A stretch of 64,000 nt of DNA from Lobosporangium transversale (lineage: Eukaryota > Mortierellomycota > Mortierellomycetes > Mortierellales > Mortierellaceae), in the NCBI RefSeq assembly GCF_002105155.1, contig NW_019029028.1:186001-250000 (forward strand), written 5' to 3'. The notes beneath the pieces are model-generated. The model had not been told where the DNA came from and did no database searches. It saw nothing but the letters and a program-made list of their open reading frames with translations. A program made the translations under genes and the position numbers. This document shows positions 21,661-33,379 of this stretch, in pieces. The stretch's first letter is position 1. Every line of letters begins with the position of its first letter.

Positions 21661-24600
21661 ATGGCTGAACAAACTTCATCACACTCTTTAAAGTCAGAAC
21701 AGGACACAGCTTCAAATGAGTCAAATGAACCATCCTTTCCGCGTCAATTACCTTCAGAATCGCACCATGAAGACGTGTCCAATACCGCCGACAACCCATC
21801 AGAAACTAATTCTTCAGACCAGCCGAAGGAAGCTGTGTTCGCGGTGGAAGAGTCTATAAGCCATGGTCATGAAGAAAATTCGAACCAAGAGATAAGCAAC
21901 GAGCGGCTTGCATTAAGCTCAAGTCTGCCTGGATCATTACAGGAGCATTTTATGTTGTCATCACGACCTACATACCGAGATACTCTTATAGAGGGCATAG
22001 CATTAGAAGATGATGAAGAACCTACAGGATTACCATTAAATACTCCAGGGTCTTTTTCAGGAAATGCTGCTCATGATAAAGCACAGGAGAGAGACGCGTC
22101 ACAAACCCATACCAAATTGTCGCCAGAAACAAAGCGAATTGATGCAGCTGATGCAATTAATGCAAAAGTAGACGTCATAGATAGCTGTAATTTGGCTATA
22201 CCTGACACTTCAAAAGGTGTCGAAGGAGAACATAATGAAGCGGAACCCTCAGGCATTAGCTTAGCTGAAGATGCTACAGGTGAAGAAGGAGCGCCCAAGA
22301 GCCTCTTCCCTATATCGGATAATAATCAGGGTCTAATCCTTAGTGGGCTGCCAGGCTCCTCTGATGAGATTGATGAGGAAGAAAAGGAGTTTGTAATGTC
22401 GTTACGTCCATTATCTGAAGTTATGGTTACGGCCGCTTCACCTGACCTATCTGGACTTCCGTTTTCGATGTCTGCTGGCGCTGAGTCGACTGCTTTAGAG
22501 AATGCCAATATGCAGCGCTGGGATCTTCTTGATGACGAACAATCAGATGTAGAACTGGACAGTGGATTTGGTGCAACTAAGCAAGAAAGCACGCTTCCAC
22601 TCGATCAAAGCGATGAAATGACCAACGTAGCGCCACGTGTCTCGCCTTTTGCCCCATACATCAAGAATAATACAAATCTTCAGCCAACTATGGTAACGGA
22701 TGCCGATGTATCAGCCAAGTCTGAAAACGAGTCGGAAGTGCTGGCGACTAAAGAGTCCGAATACAATGGCGACAAATCGGATAGCGACTACCCAGATGTA
22801 GCTGAAGTATTGGGAGGGTTAGCGGCGGCGGCAGCAGGTTATTATGCAAAGAAGGTCCTTAACAACAACGACTCAGAGGAAGGCTCAACCTCAGCGGATT
22901 ATATGAGATCACCAGCCAAGCTTGCTCAACCTGCCTCACAACAGCGATCCAACCTCTCTCGTGGATTTGGATTGGAAACCCAATCAACTGCCGAGGATGA
23001 GCTCACATTTGATGAGGGCGCTGGTGTCGGCATCGGATACAGACCGCCATCAGATGGTTTTCAAGGAAGCGAGTCCAGGGTATCCGAAGATACAGGCTCT
23101 GATCAGTCGGTTCCACGATTCACCACAGCAGAGAAAGGGAAGCGGGTGGTCAGAGACGAGCATACAGAGTCGAAGGATCATGATATGTCAGTGGATGATT
23201 ACCCGCCTGTCAACAGTCTTACAGATAATATTACTAGCACCATTGGCGATTCACCTCTCTTTGCAGTATTGAGTCCAACTCCCGCTTCACCAAAGCCTCT
23301 TAGAGCTCAACAAGGGAAGCGCGGGATTTACCCAGCAGCGCCTCCTGCTCCTTGGACATCAGAGCCATTGACTAACAAATTAGCCCAGTGTCGAGCCTTG
23401 CCCTCATCACGTGCTGATACCACATCAACTCCAGTAACTAAAAACGATCCTAATTTGGCGTTCATGAGTTCAGCCCGTAAACATACACCACCGACGATGA
23501 CTGAAGGTTCGAGTGGCAAATCACTTTTAAATGATTTCCCAGATGAATTGCCAAAATCGGTCAACGCCACTACGCAACCTACTGTTACTCTTCCGGAGGA
23601 TCCTTCCAAAGCACCAGTTCTGAAGGGCTACTATGAACTTCCTTCGATTAAAAAGATCGATCAATGGAAGAGCACCAAAAGTCTTGCGCCAAATACGTTC
23701 AAAAGATTACTAATTAATCTTTGTGGGCTGATCGTATCCAGAATTATAATGAGAGCCACTATCTACAGGTAAGCTGGTACCTTGTTATTATTATAAACGT
23801 ATTGTTTGTTCGTACTGTTCGCGTCGTTGACATACTCTACTACTTCTCATAACATTAGATCCATTATCAAGCTCATATCCTCATTGACAGGTCTATCGGT
23901 ATTATATTGGATAGGTAAGTGCTTTAAGAAAGTCATAAAACCCAATTCAAGGACGTTAGTGACAGCCATAAAAACACTTTTTCTAATAGCTAAGGCGGTC
24001 CTCTTGGTAGAATGGGGTGTTGCTCTTCTGTTTGTGATTAATATCCTGGAGGTAATATATAGTTACATGACGAGCTCGAATAATTTTGAATATGAACCTT
24101 TGACTCCATCTCAACGGGCTCTCCTTGGCCTGGATCCTGTCATCAGCAAAGTGCCTGGTGCTGTTCCAATTTTCAAGAGATCAGTTAGTACAGTAAGTTA
24201 GATCGAGTACTCTATAAGTCTATACACATTGAATCTTCGTTGGAAGTAGTTACGAAAGTGGGTCTGACAGGCATGGTTCTCTTTGAAAAAGCCTCACAAT
24301 TTGACAGAAAAGCCCATAATGAGCACATATGTCAGCCCCTCTCAAGTCCCATTCAGTTCATCTCGTACGCCATTCCAGAAGCCCAATGTGGGTACTGTCG
24401 CGCCAGAGTACAGGGATGCAGCTACTATTCTTAGTAAGTCAATGGCACGGAGCTTCAACCAAGTATCGGTTCAGGATAAGGCTGATCTGAACCGATTAAT
24501 GAAGAGCCTTGAAGCAAGGGAGGAACTTCAGAACGAGTGGAAAGGGCCCGACGCTGATTCATCTAAGAGGTCCTTTGGACTCCATAGTGGTTTCGGCGCT

Positions 24601-26123
24601 CCCCAGAACGGCCTTCAGGGTGGCGTGGACATGGCTGTACCCGATCTCCGCGCAAGTATCAATGCCCGTGGACCTGTTCCGCAATATCGGCATGCATTGC
24701 GTACAACCCTGTCCAAGGATCATACGTCCAAAACCGATCTTCAGAAAGACGGTCTTTATGTTGTCGGTCATAGTAAAGTCCTCAAGAACCTCAAAGTTTC
24801 TGAACAACAACTCGATCGCTGGGTTTTCAACCTGCGCAAAGTATGCTCCGCATGGCTTGTATATCATGATATTAGAGAGTGAAAGGCAGACACAAATCAT
24901 GGTTTGTTAATTTAATCTATGTCTTACATGTACTCCACTCAATAGTGGTTATGGAACAAAATCGTCATGCATGTGTGCAATGAAATGGAGGCAGTGGACG
25001 AAGAATTGGCTAAACAAGGATTGTCATATCTTGATTGTAAGAATGCGACAATGTTTTATTGCTCTGTTCCCGTGTCACAAAACGTAAATGGGACTGCTTC
25101 GACTGCTCCTGGTCCCCCAGCATCCGCCCCGCTCACCAGTTCACTTGCATGGGGAGCTGCCAGTGTTGCTGCACCTCGGTTACCAAGTGCCTTTGGGCCA
25201 CCTCAACCGCAGCAGCCACAGCTACCTACATCACTTCAGGATCTTGAAGCGCGTTATGGCTCTGTAAGTGTTTATCTGAAGTACCACGAGGAGACAAGGA
25301 TTGACTCATTATAAATTGGATAACGTTTTTAAGATACATCTCATCTTCATTCTGCCACGACATTCTAGTCAAATATTGTTAAGCAGAGGCTATACCTTGA
25401 AGCCTACTTGGCAGTCCCGGGCTGTGCCAACAGGAAATATGTTGTTGAGCGACTACAAGGTAAAAGCGCAAAAGTAAAAGGGTGTGGTATATTAATTGAA
25501 TTATGAGACAACATTAAAGTTTGGTGCTTGACGGTATGATTTCTGTTTTACTGTATGAGTATAGCGATGGGCCCGCTCTTGACACATTTCATTTGGGATT
25601 CGCATGGCGTTACGTGGGATGGTGCCAAGAAGTCCTGGACCCCAGACCTGCCTTCGGATGCACAGATCATCATGCATTTGTTCATGACTTATATTGACAC
25701 CAACATGCCATCTCAACCAGCAGAGGTTTACGATCGCTTCCTGTTTACCTACAAACACTATGTACCTATGGAGAATAAGCCCGATCCCACGACTGCGCTG
25801 CAAATCAAACAGACATCCAAATTCCCACCCAATTACTCTTTGGTAGTCGGAGGATCCTTGTGGGAAGTGGTACCTGTAAGTCATTGTCTGTTCATTCAAG
25901 TATTATTGTATTTTTTAATTTGAAAGTCCTTTTGATTCAAATGCCACTAGCTATTATTAATACTACAATATTTTTATTAATTTAGAAACGACTTAATGTA
26001 TGGTACACTATGGTGTTGTTCATTTATATGGTTATGAAAGAAAATGGCGGCTATCTAGGCCAGATCAACATTGGCACACAATGGATTGGACTTGGAAATG
26101 TTGTTGAGGGCTATGACTTGTAG
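21661..26123 (+). CDS. TMEM209-like nuclear-pore-associated membrane protein
   Basis: Seven exons (21661-23768, 23859-24192, 24271-24840, 24946-25263, 25369-25459, 25565-25875, 25986-26123) give 1289 residues. The last 450 residues match animal TMEM209: W-x-x-D-L-P-x-D-A-Q-I-I-M-H-L-F, P-N-K-P-D-like E-N-K-P-D, P-P-N-Y-S-L-V and a final Y-L-G-Q-I-N-I-G. Two hydrophobic helices lie at about residues 706-725 and 735-765, as in TMEM209. The first 700 residues are a Ser/Glu-rich acidic region with no counterpart in the short animal protein. TMEM209 sits in the nuclear envelope and binds NUP205 (known for the human protein). Exon 2 contains an optional in-frame mini-intron (23915-23959). Start choice: 21661 is the first ATG followed by typical protein-like sequence. 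Confidence 0.85.
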
Positions 26124-26574
26124 TTGCTTAATTCAGCATCAGTGAAGCGATCATCATTCATTTTAAAGAGATGTAATAATAAAATTTTTGATGTTTGAAT
26201 GTTGCACAAGAACAAAAATCAAGAATTCATCATCTGTTTTACAACAGATAAAGATTTGAGAATGATAAGAAGAAAAGAGCATCGTAGTGGAATGAAATCT
26301 TTGGGAGCAAGTCCTTGCCGCAGTAAAGGGGGCGCGGTTACCTCCATCTTATTGAGGGTTGAATTGGGATATTGGGCGTCAATTTCCATGTGCAAGTTTG
26401 AGTATGAGTGTGAGTGTGAGTGAGTGAGATTGTGTGGCTGTGAGCAAGAGCCCTTTTTTTTAATAAAAAGACCAGTTCTTCTCGTTCTGTTATTCCCTTA
26501 CATTCTCTCTTCAATCTCTCGAATCATTCATAAACACAATAGAATTTCACCAGATTCTCTCTCACCTTAATCTC
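26124..26574. other. Intergenic region, TMEM209 3' flank and TRL1 promoter
   Basis: This 451-base spacer has an aataaa at about 26176 and a GAGTGT-type simple sequence at 26399-26427. A short C/T-rich leader precedes the TRL1 ATG. No gene is seen. Confidence 0.6.
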
Positions 26575-29500
26575 ATGAACGACCTTGCTGCTCAACCGGA
26601 GAACACCAAGGCTGACACCGTTGTCACTGGACGTACTATGGACGAAGTCACTCGCGCAGACAGACTCGTCCGAGAGATGCGTAACTGTGCTGACAATAAG
26701 ACTCTAGGGAAATCTGGGCCTAAGCGTAGACGTAATCTAGTCAACGCGAACAAATATGAGGTCGATTTGGAGCGGGAACGTAAATGTGCAACTCGCGGTC
26801 GAACCAATAACAAGACTGCAGCTCAGCACTGCAAGGTTAAAACGTTGACAGTTACCTCGTGGAAAATGAATGAGTACGAGTATGCCAACGGAACGCTACC
26901 GACGCTTGCTCGTGGACTATTTACCTACCAAGATCCTCTCGCTACACCACTTGTCGCTGACAATGATAATACAGTACAAGGTGAAAATGAGGAGGCTGAC
27001 AGCCCTCATCACATCCTGATCCGTGGATATGACAAATTCTTCAATATAGGTGAAGTAAAGAAGACACAGCTTGACTGGATCGCAACCAACACTGAGGGCC
27101 CATATGAAGTCACGCTGAAGGAAAATGGTTGCATCATCTTTATGGCAGGATTGCCTCCTCATCTGGTAGGGCCACAGGGAGGATGCGTTGTTAGCAGCAA
27201 ACATTGTCTGGGAGATTCACAGTCTTCTGAGGTTGTGGATGCACAACAATGGACCGAGCGATCTGGAACCAGTGTTACAGTCAGTCATGCCCTCAAGGGA
27301 CGTGAGTGGCTAGAGAAAACCTTGGCTGCCAAAGGAAGGACGACACAAGAGTTTGGACTATGGCTCTGGAACAATAACTTGACTGCTGTCGCAGAGGTAA
27401 CTTTCCATCGATCCCTCTCATTACTTACTGAGTATGAAGGCGCATTTGGATTCAATCTTTTTTTTTTTTTTTTTTATTACTTTTTTTTTTTTTTTTTATA
27501 GATACTAAGAAATATTTGATATTAATTCTGTAGTTATGTGACGATGACTTTGAAGAGCATATTTTGAGGTATCCTGCCGAGCGAGCAGGACTCTACCTTC
27601 ATGGATTGAACCGTAACACCGTCGACTTTCAGACTTTGCCCAGTGGGAAGGTTCAGCAGACAGCTGCTGAATGGGGGTTTCGGCGTACGGACTTTGTGAC
27701 ATTCAACACGTACAAGGAGGTAATGGATTTTGCAGAGGAAGTGAGGAATGCTGGCGAATATGATCATCGCCCCGTAGAGGGATTCGTGGTTCGTTGCAAG
27801 ACAAAGCAAGAGGGAGCGACTCATTTCTACAAGATCAAATACGATGAACCTTATCTTATGTACAGAGAATGGAGAGAGATCACCAAGCATCTTTGGAGTG
27901 CTGAAACCAAAAAGGCAGCAAAGGACTATAGTGTGGCCCCATTACGGATGAAATATCCTCTTACAAAAGAATATGTGGAATTTGTACGGAAGTTGATGAA
28001 GACACAGCCGGAGTTGTTCACATTATATAACAAGAACCAGGGCATCATTGCTGTCCGCGACATGTTTTTGCAGGAATGGAAGTCCAAGTCGCCTCAGGAG
28101 CAAGAGAAATCATTAGGGCTCGCCGGTTCGAAGAAGCCTAAGACAGTATCTGCATCTAATGAAGTTGTGGAGGATTACCAGCGCACGGTTGTGCTTCCTA
28201 TCGCGACGATCGGCTGTGGCAAGACCACAGTCAGCGTAGCGCTCTCTAAGCTTTTTGGATGGGCACATGTAAGCAGCGATGACTTTCAGCACATGCGGAA
28301 GAGCGGATCGAGGTTCCTGCAGGAGATAGTGAATCAACTCAAGGATAATATGGTCGTAATTGCAGATCGGACCAATTTTGAATATATGCATCGACAAAGA
28401 ATCATGAACGTTGTTCGAGGGGCCTATCCTAAAGCGCGCTTCGTGGCACTCTACTGGAGCCATGATGAGATGCCAGCTTATAAGCTCCGGGAGTTTGAAG
28501 TTGAACGGGTAAGGAATCGAGGATCCAACCATCAGAACCTAACTCCGGAATTCTGTCCTGAATTCGAGAGTGTCATTCAAAGGTTTCTGACGTCATTTCA
28601 GCCTCTCAACACGCTGGTGGAGCCTGATTCGAATTTCAGCTGCGTGATCGAGTCAAGAGTGGGCGAGGAGAGCTTGTTGTTTGTGGAGCGGATTGTAAAG
28701 GAGTTTGCGATCCCCATCATGGGCGCTGGAGGCGTTGGAAACTATCCAATCCCAACACCAGATCAGATCAAGGAAGCAGTCCGATTTGCGCGAGAGGATT
28801 GGAAACCTGCACGGGTGATTTCTGGTGATGCTGAGAAGTGTCATACGCGCAAATTGAAGAATGAGGTTGGGGCGGAAGCAGAAGCTGAAGCAAATCAGGA
28901 TGATTCCGGGGTGGGCTCTATCAATCCAACCGTTGGTACTAAAGTGATTAGTGGGAAATCAAGATGGTCGAAAGATCCAAAGTATTTTGCGATTGCACTG
29001 GAGCCGGATGCAGTTCACACGTTTTTAGAACGATTGGGTACGGACACAAATGGATCCAAGTCCGGTTCAGAGTGGGCTGAGCTCTTGCAGACGATCAAGG
29101 TGTGGAAGGGGAATGTGATGAATAGATCGCAACCACACGTTACCCTTATCCACGCGAGTACTTGTGAGGATAGTTCGCCTACAAAGGCTCAGCATGCCCA
29201 AATGCTGTGGAAGCTTTACACCGACGAAGTAGCTGGTATGAAGAATGAGTTGACTGCTGTATCGTCTACTCCTATGTCCTCTGACGTGTCCTTGCTGGTG
29301 TCTTCCATGCAGCAGTCACTTTCTCTGTCAACATCATCGTCACCGGCCTTGGCAAACAAGGCAAATGGAGGGCCGAGAGAAGTAAACGAGAAATGTGGAG
29401 CAGCTACTGCATTGAACTCTGTTGAAAACAAGGTTGGGATCGACCGGCCGGATCTTCAGGCGACTGTCACAGTAGACTATATGGTGTGGTCAGAACGAAT

Positions 29501-29825
29501 TATGGCACTACATGTGTCGAGTGCTAAGCGGACATTGACTGGTGAAGCATACGAGAGTACACAGGCAAGTTTGCATATTACTGTTGGAAAAGCAAATGAA
29601 CAGGTCAAGTCAATGGAGTCGAATACGATCTTGGAGTTGTGGAAGAGACAGAAGAAAGGAGAGGGATCTGACCCTGGGCCTGGACCTGCTCGAGGATCAA
29701 GAAAAGGAAAGAACAAGGCTGAAGACGAATCAACAGCAAAGGACGGTGAGGGATCAAGGATTAGATCAGTTAAGTTGGACAAGGTTCAGACTTTTACCGG
29801 AAGGTTGAAGGGCATGATGTATTGA
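26575..29825 (+). CDS. TRL1: tRNA ligase Trl1 (ligase, 5'-kinase and cyclic phosphodiesterase)
   Basis: Two exons (26575-27396, 27534-29825) give 1037 residues. Fungal Trl1 heals and seals tRNA exons after intron removal and joins HAC1 mRNA in the unfolded-protein response. Its three domains are present in order. The adenylyltransferase has R-G-Y-D-K-F-F-N and the nucleotidyl-lysine motif K-E-N-G (Lys182). The polynucleotide kinase has P-loop I-A-T-I-G-C-G-K-T-T (about 497-506) and S-D-D-F. The 2H cyclic phosphodiesterase has H-V-T (809-811) and H-I-T (955-957). These HxT motifs are about 146 residues apart because of a Ser/Ala-rich insertion. The N-terminus (1-100) and the C-terminal tail are basic and disordered. 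The junction V-A-E / L-C-D-D-D-F-E-E-H restores a conserved block. The intron holds two long T-runs. Confidence 0.94.
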
Positions 29826-30058
29826 GGAGTAAGGATGGTATTGCAAAAGTAAAAAAAGTAAAAATAAAACGAAAACGGATCATCTGCAAAGAAATAAAAA
29901 ATAAATAAATAAAAACGACATCTGTAGACGTTCAACGTGATCTCGAACAAATCTAAACAAGCCTCCTCCATGATGATTGAATCCAGGGCAAAGAGACGGT
30001 TGATAGAAGGAGAGATCTCCGATATCTTTTTGTTCTTGTTCTTGTTCTTTTTCTTCTT

Positions 30059-30137
<79 letters not shown>

Positions 30138-30318
30138 TTACCACAAAGGTTACTCCCCTATCCATAGGGACTTATCACCCTCATTCATTCGCCGCAGCTT
30201 TTTATTTTGATGGATCCGCGGAGAAGTATTCACACAATGTAATTTTCATAGGTTGTAGTTTGCGTTGTTGACACGCATGTGCAAATAAAAAGACTGGTTA
30301 AATTATGCATTGGGCTGA

Positions 30319-30350
<32 letters not shown>

Positions 30351-31074
30351 GAAATAAAAAATAACAAGAATGAGGGTAATGCAGGCTGAAGATGGTCACT
30401 GCCACATACGAATCAAACAAAATAGGTTTTTTTTTTACCTTTTTTTTTTTTTTTTTATTAATCAAGGACATTGTGGAGGGAGAAAGTGAAGAATTTAGTA
30501 GCAATTTATGGAGAAACAAGACATGGAATTACGAGATATTAAGATGTAGGAGAATGTAAGTTGACGACCAAAGGGTTGTTACTGTTGCCGAAGGAAAGGT
30601 ATCATTTAATTACTGCTTTTTTTTTTTTTTTTTTTCTATGAGCGATTTTATTTCTTTTTCTTTTTGCTATCTTTGTAAACGAAATGGGCGAACGATCTGT
30701 AAAAGTTGCCGCGTGAACAAAAGCAATTCTTGACAGGTCCTTTTATGATTATGTTGAAACGTCAGGGCAAGGGCTTGCAAAAAAAATTTTATTTGAAAAC
30801 TTCGCCCCACTCACTCTCACTCTCACTCATGTCAACCATGGAGAGATGAGCTTTTTTCTTTTCTTTTTTTCTTTTTCCCTTTCTCTCTCTCTCTCTCTCT
30901 TTTTTTTTTTTTTTTTTTTTTTGTTTTCTTCCTTCTTGTTAATGGCTCCTTTGAGCACCGTTTTTGTATACTCCCTCTACTCCCATTCCTCTCTCCTCTT
31001 CTTTTAGCATTACAAATTTCATTCCATTTATTTGTGCTCGTACACTGTGGAGATTGCTTAAAGCAGTGACGACC
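29826..31074. other. Intergenic region with TTA microsatellite and T/A runs
   Basis: These 1.25 kb hold no supported gene. They contain a TTA microsatellite (30063-30135), an A-run at about 30320-30342, T-runs at about 30427-30457, 30619-30635 and 30901-30922, and a CT repeat at 30882-30900. The last stretch is C/T-rich promoter for the channel gene. Confidence 0.6.
30063..30135. repeat. TTA trinucleotide microsatellite, about 24 units
   Basis: An uninterrupted run of tta lies between TRL1 and the channel gene. It is preceded by a ttctTG/ttctTT-rich segment at 30028-30062. Confidence 0.95.
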
Positions 31075-31537
31075 ATGCAGACTGACGACTCAAACTATGG
31101 TGCCACTTCCGCACACAGCAGACAGACCACCCAAGGAGCTGAACCTGCTTCTGGCTCTACCTCCACTCTCTTTCATGTCCCTACACGTCAGAGTTATGAT
31201 CAAGATAATGTCGATGAACGAACTCAATTGCTCGGCCATTGGTCAGGGGAAGATCCCGAGTTAACAACCACTGCGAACACTGGATCAAAAAAGAGTCGCC
31301 GTCGCAATACTTGGAATTACAACACACGTCAGCAGCCTAGTTTACTACCAACATCTGTACAAAGCATGACATCCATATCCGCCTTGGCATCAAGACCCAA
31401 AGATCTACCTGGTCAGACTACGTAAGGAACAAGATCCAAATAACAAAACAAAACAAAACAAAGCAAAAAAATTAAAAAGTTTTGCTGTCGTAAATCCTCA
31501 ATTAACCCAACTATTGATCACCAGATAATTAAACGCA

Positions 31538-31573
<36 letters not shown>

Positions 31574-31734
31574 CTTTTCTCCTTATTACATATCACAGGG
31601 ATCCAGAGGATCCTCTCAATAAGAGTACTTCTGTTGTTCGCACCAAGCGAGAAAGGCAAGTGTAGTGTTACTTTGGACTTTTCATCTTGTTGGTCATCCA
31701 TCTTGGGGTTTAAATGTCTGATTAACACTGCTCC

Positions 31735-31765
<31 letters not shown>

Positions 31766-32850
31766 TATTTATTTATTTACAGTTTGTCAAGACAAGATAC
31801 GTCCCGTAGTGTGGCAACGACCTCTTCCTTGTATACCAATTACAATGAACCGATCAGTGCTCGCCGAACCATGCTCCGCCAAAGCTCATTTGGGGCACCG
31901 GGCCGTTTCATGAAACTGTATTCTAGACTGATGGAATTGATCTTCTCTCCTGATACTACAGATGAGAAAATCATATCAACTTGTGTGGTACTATATCAAT
32001 TCTTGTTAGGGACTGAGAGAATAAAAAAAAAAAAAAAAAATCTTCCAAATGTTTATTTAATCTTTTTTTTTTTTTTTTTTTTTTTTTATTTAATCTTTTT
32101 TTTTATTTTTATTTTATCGGTGCATAGAATGTCGTCAATGTAGCTGTAGACACGGCATTCTGTTTGCTTTATCTGGTCGAGGCTAGCCATCTCACGCGTC
32201 CTCCAGGCCATGAATCCAATTGGCTTTATATCCAAAGAAGTCGATCTTTTTGGTATATCCTAGTCACCATTGCCTGTTATAATTTCCTCACAGTTTGGTC
32301 CAGCATCATCTTTGCAGAGTCAAAATCAAAAGCCATTCGAAGGAAACGACATGTTGTGTCGACCCTGATAGCACTTCCTTTCATGTGTTCTATCTTTATG
32401 AAAGATGGCCACGAGCTCTATGTACCGTATTTCCTGCAAAGTATTGCTCTCGTCTCAAGAGTCCAGCAGGCACTCAACTTCTATATCGACATGGGCGTGA
32501 CAGGTACATTATGGATCTTCCATCATCAAACTGTCCACTGTGTAACATCGCATGACAACATGTAGCATTGACCCACCCTTTTTTTCTGAAATGTTATTTT
32601 TTTTTTTTTTTTACAATGTTCCATGTTCTATGGCAGATCTTCCAATGGATCCATTGAAATCCAAGACCATCATATTTGCAATGTATATCATTACCCTCAT
32701 CTACTGTGCCATCTCTGCCTTCCAAGTAGCAGAGTATGACCAGTTAATGGCTTCTGGCGATCACAACGATCTTTTAAAGCTACTGTAAGAGAGAAACCAG
32801 CTTTGTAGACCTTTTCTTCTTCGTTCCTGTTAGGGAGATTTATATATATG

Positions 32851-32883
<33 letters not shown>

Positions 32884-33342
32884 TTACGCTCTTACGAACA
32901 TTCTGTTCTGTTTGTAGATATTTTGTATTAATCACCATGAGTACTGTCGGCTATGGTGATCTGACACCCAAGAACCAACTTGGATACGCTATTGTCGTCC
33001 TGATCATCGGAGCTGTCCTCTCAGTGCTCCCTTTCATGATCTCTGGTATTATGGACGCTGTGGCTCAAGCAAAAGGTATACTATTTACTGTGAAACATGA
33101 CACCAAGTTCACATTTTTTAAGAAAATTGGATCTTAAGACTCTTTTTCCTTTTTTGATTTAGCTGGCGAGGGAATCTTCAAGCCTGGAGGTCACAAGTTC
33201 ATGATCATTTCTGGATCGTTACATTCTGCTCAGAAGCTTGCTAATGTCCTTAATGGCTTCTGGTTCACCAACAAGGTATGGTTTGGATTAGCTTTGATCA
33301 AAGGCCATCGCATGATATCCTTGAGCTTGTGGCGATATCAAT

Positions 33343-33379
<37 letters not shown>

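Noticed and set aside
27484-27533. Alternative acceptor for the TRL1 intron at the first TAG after the T-run (about 27501)
   Set aside because: Using it would bring a stop codon into frame; the acceptor at 27532-27533 restores the conserved A-E-L-C-D-D block.
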